From Lacinutrix sp. 5H-3-7-4 (GTDB taxonomy: Bacteria; Bacteroidota; Bacteroidia; Flavobacteriales; Flavobacteriaceae), in NCBI RefSeq assembly GCF_000211855.2, contig NC_015638.1, positions 558,001 through 622,000 of the forward strand: a DNA stretch of 64,000 nucleotides, written 5' to 3'. Both the position numbers and the translations under genes were made by a program. The notes beneath the pieces were generated by a model, which was not told where the DNA came from, did not search any database, and saw nothing but the letters and a program-made list of their open reading frames with translations. Positions within the stretch are counted from its first letter, which is position 1. Each line of letters begins with the position of its first letter. This document shows, in pieces, positions 9,122 through 17,715 of this stretch.

Positions 9122-10471
9122 TTATAAAAACAATTTTTCTACCTGTTTAATAGATCGTGGTAAACAGCAAACAACTATGTAATCACCTTCTTTAATTTTA
9201 AAACTTCCTAAAGCAATTAAACCTTTACCATCTCTTATTACTCCACCAATTATGGCAGATCTTGGAAACTCGACATCCTTTATTTGTTTATTGCAAATTT
9301 TAGAGTCACTCTTTACTCTAAACTCTAGCAACTCGGCATTCATGTTGTTTAGCTTAGTCATTGCTACAACTTCACCTTTTCTTATATATCTAAAAATATT
9401 GTTTGCAGCCAATAACTTTTTATTAATTAAGGTGTCTATACCAATAGATTGAGACAGCTCAAAATAATCCATATTCTCTACAAGAGCGATTGTTTTTTTC
9501 ACACCTTTAGATTTTGCTACAAGACAAGACATTATATTAGTTTCAGAATTTCCTGTTACAGAAATAAAAGCATCCATATCACCAATATTTTCCTCCTCTA
9601 AAAGCTCTACATTTCTTCCGTCACCATTTATAACCAAAACCTTTTCAAGTTCGTCTGCTATATCTAAAGCTGCTTCTCTGTTATTTTCAATTAACTTAAC
9701 CTTAAATTGTTTTTGGCAAAGGTCTCGAGACGTTTTATAACCAATTTTACTACCGCCAAGAATCATTACATCACGTATTGGTGTATTGGTTTTTCCTGTC
9801 ATTCTGCACAATTCCTCACCACCACCAGAACAAGTAATAAAAACTACTGTATCTCCTTCTTTAAATTGCGTATCTCCTCTAGGTATAATTGTGTATTGAG
9901 TTCCAAAACGCTGTACTGCAATTGGTACAAAATGAATTTCGGAAAACAACTCTGCAGCTTCTTTTACAGTTTTTCCAACAAAAGATGCTGTTCTTGTTAA
10001 GTTTAAACTCACCATGGTTAATGCACCACCTTCAAACTCATAACTATCTTTAAATGCAGATTGATTTAATAATAATTGAATTTCTGATGCTGCTAAAGAT
10101 TCTGGAGAAATAAGTTCGTCTATTCCAAACCTTGTAAATCCAACTTCATCTTTATGCTTTATAAATTCTGTATTAGAAATCCTTGCAATTGTTTTTTTAC
10201 AACCCAATTGTTTTGCTAATACACAAACTGTAATATTTGTAGTTTCTGATGCTGTTACTGCAATCACCAAATCACTAGAGTTTACTCTTGCCTCTTTTAA
10301 TATAGATATAGAAGTAGCATCTCCTTTTAAAACCTTAATATCTAAATGATTGTCTGCATAAGACAAACTTTCTCTATTAGTATCTATAAGTGTAATTTCT
10401 TGCGATTCGTAAGACAGTAATTTTGCTAAGTGAAATCCAACCTCACCAGCTCCTGCTATTATAATTTTCAT
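9122..10471 (-). CDS. trkA: Trk system potassium transport regulator TrkA
   Basis: TrkA is the cytosolic NAD(H)/ATP-binding regulator of TrkH. The 449-residue protein has two tandem RCK units. Each has a Rossmann fold (IIIAGAGEVGFHLAK at residue 2 and VMILGGSKIGYKTS near 235) followed by a TrkA-C domain, the doubled arrangement typical of TrkA rather than single-unit KtrA. It is transcribed before trkH with a 6-base gap. TATCTTTG just upstream on the same strand is a likely -7 box. Confidence 0.96.
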   Translation of the reverse strand: MKIIIAGAGEVGFHLAKLLSYESQEITLIDTNRESLSYADNHLDIKVLKGDATSISILKEARVNSSDLVIAVTASETTNITVCVLAKQLGCKKTIARISNTEFIKHKDEVGFTRFGIDELISPESLAASEIQLLLNQSAFKDSYEFEGGALTMVSLNLTRTASFVGKTVKEAAELFSEIHFVPIAVQRFGTQYTIIPRGDTQFKEGDTVVFITCSGGGEELCRMTGKTNTPIRDVMILGGSKIGYKTSRDLCQKQFKVKLIENNREAALDIADELEKVLVINGDGRNVELLEEENIGDMDAFISVTGNSETNIMSCLVAKSKGVKKTIALVENMDYFELSQSIGIDTLINKKLLAANNIFRYIRKGEVVAMTKLNNMNAELLEFRVKSDSKICNKQIKDVEFPRSAIIGGVIRDGKGLIALGSFKIKEGDYIVVCCLPRSIKQVEKLFL

Positions 10472-10495
10472 GCGTTATTTTTCTGAAAAGTGGTA

Positions 10496-10503
10496 CAAAG
10501 ATA
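10496..10503 (-). promoter_or_regulatory. candidate trkA-trkH -7 box
   Basis: The minus strand reads TATCTTTG, a perfect TAnnTTTG element, 24 bases before the trkA ATG. I found no TTG at the expected -33 distance. Confidence 0.55.
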
Positions 10504-10592
10504 ATTAATTAACAATTGATAGCGGTATTAATTATTTGTTTTCAAGTTTCTTAAAGGGTAAACAATATATTATCTTCGCAAAAAAAATTAGT

Positions 10593-11321
10593 GTGTCGAA
10601 AATAAAACCTTATAAAGACAGCGACCTTAGCAAAAAGGAGCAAGTAACAAAAATGTTTGATACCATTTCTGGTGATTACGATGGTTTAAATCGTGTTATC
10701 TCTTTTGGAATAGATATTAAATGGCGCAAAAAAGTTGTAAAAATTGTAAAAGAAACACAACCAAAAACCATTTTAGATATTGCTACAGGAACTGGTGATT
10801 TAGCTATTAATTTAGCCGAAACTAATGCTGAAAAAATAGTTGGTTTCGACATTAGTCCAGGAATGCTTGAAATCGGGAAAGAAAAAATAAAGAAAAAAAA
10901 TCTTGACCAAAAAATAGATATGGTTCTTGGTGATGGAGAAAGTATGCCTTTTGATGATAATAGTTTTGATGCCATAACTGTTGCTTTTGGTGTTAGAAAT
11001 TTTGAAAACCTAGAAAATGGTCTTAAAGAAATTTTACGCGTCCTTAAACCTAACGGCACTTTCGTGATTTTAGAAACTTCTATGCCAGACAAAACACCTT
11101 TTAAACAAGGTTATAATTTTTATACTAGAAATATTTTACCGCTAATTGGTAAAACATTTTCTAAAGATAAAACAGCGTACAAATATCTTTGCGAATCTGC
11201 CTCTCAATTTCCTTACGGAGAAGCTTTAAACAATATTTTGCGAAATATTGGGTTTACTAATGTTAAAGACTTGCCACAAACTTTTGGTGTGGCAACAATT
11301 TACACAGCATCTAAACATTAA
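10593..11321 (+). CDS. menG: demethylmenaquinone methyltransferase MenG/UbiE
   Basis: It methylates demethylmenaquinone to menaquinone, the last step for the respiratory quinone of Bacteroidota. From a GTG at 10593 the product has 242 residues beginning VSKIKPYKD, which agrees with relatives that start near a KPYKDS segment. The frame is open to a TTG at 10536, but that would add an unusual 19-residue extension. Family signs: [19 protein letters not shown], the SAM loop [10 protein letters not shown], and [23 protein letters not shown] at 10571-10578 may be a -7 box, but would give a very short leader. porT follows after 3 bases. Confidence 0.92.
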   Translation: MSKIKPYKDSDLSKKEQVTKMFDTISGDYDGLNRVISFGIDIKWRKKVVKIVKETQPKTILDIATGTGDLAINLAETNAEKIVGFDISPGMLEIGKEKIKKKNLDQKIDMVLGDGESMPFDDNSFDAITVAFGVRNFENLENGLKEILRVLKPNGTFVILETSMPDKTPFKQGYNFYTRNILPLIGKTFSKDKTAYKYLCESASQFPYGEALNNILRNIGFTNVKDLPQTFGVATIYTASKH

Positions 11322-11324
11322 TTA

Positions 11325-12044
11325 ATGAAAAAAGTTTTTGCCCTATTAACCTTTTTAATTGTAGTACAAACAGGCTATGCACAATTATTTACAAAGGAAA
11401 AAGTAAAAAATAACGAAAACCTAGATAAGCAAACTTTAAGTTGGGGATACTATTTTGGTACCAACAATTTAGATTATAAATTTGACTATAATGATAATTT
11501 AGGAGATATACACACTCAAAAAACTTATGGTTTTAATGTTGGCTTAGTAGGTGATATTAGAGCGAATGACTATATAAACTTTAGATTAGAACCCGGTTTA
11601 GTGATAGCTTCTAGGAATATAACCTATCCAGAAAACTTTTTTGCTAATTACGAAGAAGAAATTAATGCCAGCGATTTACTACGTGAAGTAAAATCTACTT
11701 ACATATATGTACCGCTTATAATGCGATTATCTACACAACGTTTTAATAATTTCAAACCATTTGTAACGTTAGGTATAGCGACATCTATTAACTTGTCTAG
11801 TAACGAAAATAATCCTGAAGATAATAGCAACGGCGAATTTAGAACTACTAAAAACACCTTTTTTTACGATATAGGTTTTGGGATAGATTTCTATTTATAT
11901 TGGTTTAAATTTACACCTTCTATACGTGGTGTTTTTGCAATAAATGATGAGTTAATTAGAGATAACGACCCAAATAGTCCATGGACAGGAAACATTAACT
12001 CTATGAAAACGCGTGGTGTTTTTATAAACTTTACCTTTAGATAA
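11325..12044 (+). CDS. porT: PorT-family outer membrane beta-barrel protein (type IX secretion)
   Basis: The 239-residue protein starts with a signal peptide (MKKVFALLTFLIVVQTGYAQ), followed by amphipathic beta strands and a C-terminal Phe-Arg, as in eight-stranded outer membrane barrels. PorT is one of the proteins needed for type IX secretion, known from Porphyromonas and from gliding Flavobacterium. The position right behind menG (3-base gap) is an arrangement I know for porT in Flavobacteriaceae and supports the call over a generic porin-like barrel. No other T9SS gene is in the window. Confidence 0.85.
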   Translation: MKKVFALLTFLIVVQTGYAQLFTKEKVKNNENLDKQTLSWGYYFGTNNLDYKFDYNDNLGDIHTQKTYGFNVGLVGDIRANDYINFRLEPGLVIASRNITYPENFFANYEEEINASDLLREVKSTYIYVPLIMRLSTQRFNNFKPFVTLGIATSINLSSNENNPEDNSNGEFRTTKNTFFYDIGFGIDFYLYWFKFTPSIRGVFAINDELIRDNDPNSPWTGNINSMKTRGVFINFTFR

Positions 12045-12052
12045 TCAAACGT

Positions 12053-12775
12053 TTAAGCATTTCGTTTAAATTCACTTAACAAAATTGCGGTTGCTGTTGC
12101 TACATTTAAACTTTCTGTAGCTTGTAGAGTTCCAAATCTAGGTATTGCAATACGGTTAGTGACTTGTTCTTCTATTGTTTTAGAAACTCCGTTTGCTTCA
12201 TTTCCCATTACCAAAATACCAGAATTTGGTAATTTTGTTTTATAAACATTTTCTCCATCCATAAAAGCACCTAAAATTGGCGTTTTGTTATTTTGTTTTA
12301 AAAAATAACTTAAATTTAAATAACTAATATTTACTCTCGTTATAGAACCCATTGTTGCTTGTATTACTTTGGGATTGTAACAATCTACAGTACCAATACT
12401 ACATACTAAGTTTGTAATACCATACCAATCACATAAACGAATAATTGTACCTAAATTTCCTGGATCTCTAACATCATCTAACGCAACAATTAATCCATTG
12501 GTATCAATTTTTACTGCCTCAGGTATTTTAAAAACTGCTAAAGCTTTATTTGGAGTAGTTAAAAAACTAATTTTTTTTAATTCGGCTTGAGTAATTAAAG
12601 TTTCATTATTATTAATTTTAAAAGTCTCTGTTGTAAACAAATGATGTAATTCTAAAGTAGAATTTAAAAGCTCGTTAATGACCTTTACACCTTCGGCTAC
12701 AAAAAATCCTTCAGCAACTCTATATTTTTTTTGCTTTAAACGCGTTATTAATTTTATTTGACTTTTTGATAGCAT
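12053..12775 (-). CDS. TrmH/SpoU-family RNA 2'-O-methyltransferase
   Basis: The 240-residue SPOUT enzyme has an N-terminal substrate-binding domain and a C-terminal knotted domain with the three SpoU motifs: NLGTIIRLCDWYG (motif 1), VMGNEANGVS (motif 2) and IPRFGTLQATESLNVATA (motif 3). The Asn-Leu-Gly and Asn-Glu pair are the usual catalytic and SAM-binding residues. The target (rRNA or tRNA) cannot be decided; RlmB-like rRNA methylation is likely. It is divergent from tamL, an arrangement I recall from other Flavobacteriia. Confidence 0.93.
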   Translation of the reverse strand: MLSKSQIKLITRLKQKKYRVAEGFFVAEGVKVINELLNSTLELHHLFTTETFKINNNETLITQAELKKISFLTTPNKALAVFKIPEAVKIDTNGLIVALDDVRDPGNLGTIIRLCDWYGITNLVCSIGTVDCYNPKVIQATMGSITRVNISYLNLSYFLKQNNKTPILGAFMDGENVYKTKLPNSGILVMGNEANGVSKTIEEQVTNRIAIPRFGTLQATESLNVATATAILLSEFKRNA

Positions 12776-12862
12776 TTAAAAAATGTATTTTTGATTTTTA
12801 AGTAATTTACTTTAAATGAAAATGTACAACTTAAAAAATTATTCATTGTAACTTCTGCTTAT

Positions 12863-15394
12863 TTGAAACATCAGCGCTCAAAAATACTACTTATTATAAT
12901 AATTGGTTTTATAACCTCTTGTAATTCTGTTAAGCGTGTTCCTCAAGGAGAACATTTGCTCACTAATGTGAATATAAATGTTAATGATAAAAGTGAAGAT
13001 AGCGATGTAATTAATAATTTAGTTTACCAAACGCCAAACAGTCGCATCCCTTTAATTGGTGTTCCCTTAAGGCTTTATATTTATAATACGGCAAGACCTA
13101 ATTTAGATTCTATTTTAAATGCCAAAATAAAAAACAACCCTAAACGTACTGCCAGACAAAAACGTTTTCTTTCTATTAAACAATTTGAAAACAGAAAACA
13201 GTCTAAATTAGATTTTAATAATTGGATAAAACGCACTGGTGAAGCTCCAGTAATTGTAAACGATACGTTATCTAGCAAAACGTTAAAACGTTTGGATAGT
13301 TACTATTTTAACAATGGTTGGTTTGATGTAGAATCTAAATTTGAAACCACACGAAGCGACAATAAAAAAGCAACCATAGAATACACTGTAACCACTGGTG
13401 AGGCATATACTATAGATTCTTTATCTACCAAAATTGCGACACCTGTTATAGATTCACTTTATAAATTAAAAGAAAAAAATGCTTTTTTAAAACCAAAAGC
13501 ACAATACAAAACTGTTGATGTTGTTTCTGAAAAAGACAGAATTACTGAGCAAATGAGAAACTCTGGTGTTTATCACTTTTCTGAAGATAATGTGTTTTTT
13601 GAAGTAGATACAATAGGAAGCACTAAAAAAGTAAATATAGATGTACAAATAAGTGCTCGAGCAATAAGACTTGAAGATACCGTTTTACGTGAACCATTTA
13701 AAATTTACAAAGTAAAAGACGTAAATATTTATACAAATAGTGATTTTAACAGACGTAACGAAAGTATTACAGACTCTACAACATATAATGGTTTTAATAT
13801 TTATAGTAAAGAAAAACTACGATATAATCCTAAAACACTATCTGACGCTGTTTTTATTACTCCAAATACTATTTTTAAAGACAAAGACAGGCCGCAAACC
13901 TCAAGACGAATTAGTAATTTAAAGACTTTTAAATACCCTAAAATAGATTACATAGAAAATACCAAGGACACTACATTAACTGCCAATATATATTTAACAC
14001 CTTTAAAAAAGTTTGGTTTAGATATTAGGGCCGAAGCCTCACAAAGTAACATTCAATCTATTGGTTTTTCATTAAGTCCAGGAATATTAATGCGTAATGT
14101 TTTTAGAGGCGCAGAAACTTTAGAACTTTCTGGTACGGCATCTATTGGAGCTTCAAAAGACGGAGCAAATGAGCGTGATCAATTTTTTGATATTAATGAA
14201 ATTGGAGCAAACCTAAACCTTACTATTCCGCGATTCTTTTTTCCTTTTAATACCGAAAAAATAATTCCTAAATCTATGTTTCCTAGTACACGAATTAGTG
14301 TTGCTACTACAAGCCAAACAAATGTAGGATTAGACAAACAAACTTTTACCGGTTTATTTAATTACAAGTGGTACCCTAATGAAGAAGTTACTAATAGTTT
14401 TGATTTATTTAATATACAATTTGTAAAAAACTTAAATACCTCGAATTATTTTAGAGAATACCGAAGCTCATACAACACCTTAAACAGTTTAGCTTTTAGC
14501 TCTGGTTACATTACCAACAGTGAAGATTTAAGTATCCCAAGCCAAGCAGATGCATTTTTAGCCGAAGTTACTAGCGGTAATTTTGTTGGCTCATTAACTG
14601 GTGACGACATACAAACTATAAACTCTATAAACGAGAGAAAAGAAAGACTAACAGAAGACAATTTAATTCTATCTTCTAATTTTAATTATATAAAAGATAA
14701 ACGAGATAATTTATTTGACACAGATTTTTCTATACTTAAACTTAGATTAGAACTTGCTGGTAACATGTTTTCTGCCGTATCTAATATTATAGGCTTAGAA
14801 AAAAATAATAATGATAGGTTTGAGTTATTTAATGTCGCTTTCTCACAGTATATAAAACCAGAAATAGACTATATAAAATATTGGGATTTAGGAAACAAAA
14901 GCATTCTTGCCATGCGTTCTTATGCAGGTATTGCAATACCTTATGGTAACTCTAAAAACATACCATTTTCTAAAAGTTTTTTTGCCGGTGGTGCAAACGA
15001 TAACAGAGCTTGGGCTGCATATAGTTTGGGTCCAGGAAGTTCAACAACTACAAATGAGTTTAATGAAGCTAATTTAAAATTAGCATTTAGTGTAGAAAAT
15101 AGGTTTAATATTTTTGGAGCACTAAATGGTGCATTATTTATAGATGCAGGAAATATTTGGAATGTGTTAGACGATGTTGAAATAGACGCAGCAACATTTA
15201 ACTCTTTTTCATCCTTAAAAGATATTGCCGTTGGCTCTGGTTTTGGCTTACGTTACGACTTTAACTTTTTTGTAATTCGTGGAGATATTGGCTTTAAAAC
15301 TTACGATCCTTCTTATGGAGACCAAAACCGTTGGTTTAACGATTATAATTTTAATAATGCCACTTATAATATTGGTATTAACTACCCTTTTTAA
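12863..15394 (+). CDS. tamL: TamL-type lipoprotein of the Omp85/BamA superfamily
   Basis: The 843-residue protein reads from a TTG start. An in-frame ATG is not available upstream, and the TTG gives a perfect lipoprotein signal ending in ITSC (Cys20). Residues about 30-370 hold POTRA-like repeats with the conserved lipoprotein start RVPQGEHLLTN. The C-terminal part from about 380 is a 16-strand-type barrel with FFAGGANDNRAWAAYSLGPG, the usual Omp85 lid-loop region, and a terminal aromatic. Lipid-anchored TamA-like proteins (TamL) are a described Bacteroidota variant that works with TamB in envelope biogenesis. No tamB is adjacent here. Confidence 0.88.
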   Translation: MKHQRSKILLIIIIGFITSCNSVKRVPQGEHLLTNVNINVNDKSEDSDVINNLVYQTPNSRIPLIGVPLRLYIYNTARPNLDSILNAKIKNNPKRTARQKRFLSIKQFENRKQSKLDFNNWIKRTGEAPVIVNDTLSSKTLKRLDSYYFNNGWFDVESKFETTRSDNKKATIEYTVTTGEAYTIDSLSTKIATPVIDSLYKLKEKNAFLKPKAQYKTVDVVSEKDRITEQMRNSGVYHFSEDNVFFEVDTIGSTKKVNIDVQISARAIRLEDTVLREPFKIYKVKDVNIYTNSDFNRRNESITDSTTYNGFNIYSKEKLRYNPKTLSDAVFITPNTIFKDKDRPQTSRRISNLKTFKYPKIDYIENTKDTTLTANIYLTPLKKFGLDIRAEASQSNIQSIGFSLSPGILMRNVFRGAETLELSGTASIGASKDGANERDQFFDINEIGANLNLTIPRFFFPFNTEKIIPKSMFPSTRISVATTSQTNVGLDKQTFTGLFNYKWYPNEEVTNSFDLFNIQFVKNLNTSNYFREYRSSYNTLNSLAFSSGYITNSEDLSIPSQADAFLAEVTSGNFVGSLTGDDIQTINSINERKERLTEDNLILSSNFNYIKDKRDNLFDTDFSILKLRLELAGNMFSAVSNIIGLEKNNNDRFELFNVAFSQYIKPEIDYIKYWDLGNKSILAMRSYAGIAIPYGNSKNIPFSKSFFAGGANDNRAWAAYSLGPGSSTTTNEFNEANLKLAFSVENRFNIFGALNGALFIDAGNIWNVLDDVEIDAATFNSFSSLKDIAVGSGFGLRYDFNFFVIRGDIGFKTYDPSYGDQNRWFNDYNFNNATYNIGINYPF

Positions 15395-15533
15395 TTGCTT
15401 TTTTAAGTCTTTATACTAAAACGTTTTCGGCAAAATAAAGAAACATAAATCGTGTTTTCTAAACCTTTATCCTATAAAAAGATTTAAAAATTGATTACTT
15501 TTACATTTCAATTTTTAATTAAAATAATAAATA

Positions 15534-16601
15534 ATGTCACACCAAATAAAACCAGGAGTTGCCACAGGTAAAGAAGTTCAAGCCATTTTTAATTTAGCTA
15601 AAGAAAAAGGGTTTGCCTTACCAGCCGTAAACGTTGTAGGATCTAATTCTATTAACGGTGTTTTAGAAACAGCTAAAGCTTTAAATGCTCCAGTAATTAT
15701 TCAATTTTCTAATGGAGGTGGCGTTTTTAATGCAGGTAAAAGTTTAAGTAACGAAAACCAAAAAGCAGCTATTGCTGGAAGTATTGCTGGCGCAAAACAT
15801 GTACATTTAATGGCTGAAGCTTACGGTGTTCCTGTAATTTTACATACAGATCACTGTGCAAAAAAATTACTACCATGGATTGATGGTTTACTTGATGCTA
15901 GTGAAAAACACTTTAAAGAAACTGGAAAATCTCTTTTTAGCTCTCATATGATTGATTTAAGTGAAGAACCACTTGAAGAAAACATTGAAATTTGTAAAAA
16001 ATATCTTGAACGCATGAGCAAAATGGATATGACTTTAGAAATTGAATTAGGAATCACCGGTGGTGAAGAAGATGGAGTGGACAATAGCGATGTAGATGAA
16101 TCTAAATTATATACACAACCAGAAGAAGTTGCATATGCTTATGAAGAATTAAGTAAAGTAAGTGACCAGTTTACAATTGCAGCAGCCTTTGGAAATGTAC
16201 ATGGTGTATACAAGCCTGGTAATGTAAAATTAACTCCAAAAATTTTAAAGAATTCTCAAGAATATATTTCTGAAAAATTTGGAGTACCACACAACCATAT
16301 CGATTTTGTTTTTCATGGTGGATCAGGTTCTACAGAAGAAGAAATTCAAGAAGCTATTGGTTATGGTGTTATTAAAATGAATATAGATACAGACATGCAA
16401 TATGCTTTTATGTCTGGTGTAAGAGATTACATGGCAGAAAAAACTGAATACCTACAATCGCAAATAGGCTCTCCAGATGGCCCAGAATCTCCAAATAAAA
16501 AATATTACGACCCTAGAGTTTGGTTACGTAAAGGTGAAATAACTTTTGTTGAACGTCTTAAAAAAGCTTTTGAAGACTTAAACAACGTAGACACACTATA
16601 A
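15534..16601 (+). CDS. fbaA: class II fructose-bisphosphate aldolase
   Basis: It cleaves fructose-1,6-bisphosphate in glycolysis and runs in reverse in gluconeogenesis, using Zn2+. The 355-residue protein shows the class II signs: VILHTDHCAKK with the catalytic Asp and a zinc His, AAFGNVHGVYKPGNV, and FHGGSGS for phosphate binding, followed by KMNIDTDMQYA. Length and N-terminus (KPGVATGKEVQAIF) fit the FbaA type of E. coli and flavobacteria. Single gene with a strong terminator. Confidence 0.97.
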   Translation: MSHQIKPGVATGKEVQAIFNLAKEKGFALPAVNVVGSNSINGVLETAKALNAPVIIQFSNGGGVFNAGKSLSNENQKAAIAGSIAGAKHVHLMAEAYGVPVILHTDHCAKKLLPWIDGLLDASEKHFKETGKSLFSSHMIDLSEEPLEENIEICKKYLERMSKMDMTLEIELGITGGEEDGVDNSDVDESKLYTQPEEVAYAYEELSKVSDQFTIAAAFGNVHGVYKPGNVKLTPKILKNSQEYISEKFGVPHNHIDFVFHGGSGSTEEEIQEAIGYGVIKMNIDTDMQYAFMSGVRDYMAEKTEYLQSQIGSPDGPESPNKKYYDPRVWLRKGEITFVERLKKAFEDLNNVDTL

Positions 16602-16624
16602 CTATAGTAACTTACAATTTATAT

Positions 16625-16665
16625 TAAATCTCATTTTAACTAAGTTAAAATGAGATTTTTTATTT
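16625..16665 (+). terminator. fbaA terminator, possibly shared with the convergent deformylase gene
   Basis: AATCTCATTTTAAC / GTTAAAATGAGATT forms a 14-bp stem with a 3-base loop, followed by TTTTTTATTTT. A short A run precedes the stem, so it may also act on the opposite strand. Confidence 0.9.
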
Positions 16666-16694
16666 TAAATAGGTAGATTTTATTTTTTGCGCTA

Positions 16695-17342
16695 TTAGTT
16701 TTTAGCGTCGTTTATCTCTTTTTCTAAATGGTCTAAATATAAAATACCATTTAAGTGGTCTATTTCATGTTGAAATATTATTGCTGTAAAATCTGTAATT
16801 GTTTCTATTATATGTTCACCATTTATTTTATCATACTCAATTTTAACAATTTTAGATCTATTGTTTAAAACATCTGTTCGGTTTGGTATAGATAAGCAAC
16901 CTTCTTTTCGTGTTTGTTTCTCTTGAGAATAACTAATTATTTTTGGATTTAAATAAACCTCAAAAGGAAACTCATCTTTATCAAAGCGTTGTACCCAAAT
17001 AACATTTTTTAATACACCTACTTGTGGCGCAGCAATACCAACACCTAAAGATATGCTATCTCTCACGGTTGCATAAAGTCTTTTTATAAAAGTATTTAAA
17101 ACAACATCTGTGCTATCTGGCTTAACATAAGCGCTTTTAGACCTTAATAAAAGGGAATCTGCTGTGTTGGTAATTTTAAAAACACGCATAGGCATATTAC
17201 TTTTTGCATTCATTATTTTACGTGCTTGGAATTTAGAAAAACCTGTAGATTTATTAGTTTTACTACTAATACAAGCTAGACTACAACCAAGTATTAAAAT
17301 TATTAAACACCAATTATAAAATGTTACTTTATTAAAAATCAT
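16695..17342 (-). CDS. peptide deformylase homologue with a lipoprotein-type signal
   Basis: The 215-residue protein has all three deformylase motifs: GVGIAAPQVG (about 100-109), EGCLSIP with the metal-binding Cys near 147, and HEIDH (about 191-195) with the two His ligands and the catalytic Glu. It should therefore bind metal and could be active. Unlike housekeeping Def, it starts with a hydrophobic segment (residues 10-23) ending LACISSK, which looks like a lipobox with Cys near 24. Export would separate it from ribosomes, so its substrate may not be nascent formyl-Met. It is monocistronic, and no second def is in the window. Confidence 0.88.
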   Translation of the reverse strand: MIFNKVTFYNWCLIILILGCSLACISSKTNKSTGFSKFQARKIMNAKSNMPMRVFKITNTADSLLLRSKSAYVKPDSTDVVLNTFIKRLYATVRDSISLGVGIAAPQVGVLKNVIWVQRFDKDEFPFEVYLNPKIISYSQEKQTRKEGCLSIPNRTDVLNNRSKIVKIEYDKINGEHIIETITDFTAIIFQHEIDHLNGILYLDHLEKEINDAKN

Positions 17343-17715
17343 GATTATTTATTATAATTAACTGTAATATAATATTTTAACCTTTTCCATTTGTGAAAAA
17401 TTTATTATATTTATTTTTATAAAATTCCCCTAAGAATTTATTGTTGCTACATAGAACATCTGGAATAACCTGAATCTCATTCTTAACAACAAATTGAGCG
17501 GAGAATTATATTCATATATAATGACATTGCCATTTAGAGCAAAGTCATGCTTATCTAATACATTATATGTATTAAATACTTATGCATTTACTTCTATAAA
17601 ACCAAATATTTCAAGAGTAGTACTAAATCTACATAATGATATATGTAAGTTATTTACTTCAGTCTGTTGTTTAAAAGATAATAGTATAACCTATAATATT
17701 TAAATATAGATTAAT
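17343..17715. other. 373-base intergenic region
   Basis: The gap separates the divergent deformylase gene and the CheB/CheR hybrid kinase. It contains a 7-bp inverted repeat AATACAT/ATGTATT with a 3-base loop at 17557-17573. A 69-codon open frame at 17494-17703 has no recognisable features and is probably not a gene. No convincing TAnnTTTG box was found for either neighbour. Confidence 0.5.

Noticed and set aside
9707-10000. 97-codon frame opposite trkA
   Set aside because: Shadow of trkA; Tyr/Ser/Cys-rich translation typical of antisense of an AT-rich coding region.
10535-10578. TTTG and TATCTTCG as a full menG promoter
   Set aside because: The spacing of 32 bases is too long for a -33/-7 pair; only the -7 part is plausible.
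10676-11092. 138-codon frame opposite menG
   Set aside because: Antisense shadow; the forward gene has all methyltransferase motifs.
17373-17400. TTTTAACCTTTTCC as an ECF promoter for the hybrid kinase
   Set aside because: Only the -35-like part matches; no -10 partner, and it is over 300 bases from the start codon.
17494-17703. 69-codon open frame in the gap before the CheB/CheR hybrid
   Set aside because: No ATG start, no domain or signal, composition like the surrounding AT-rich DNA; probably chance.
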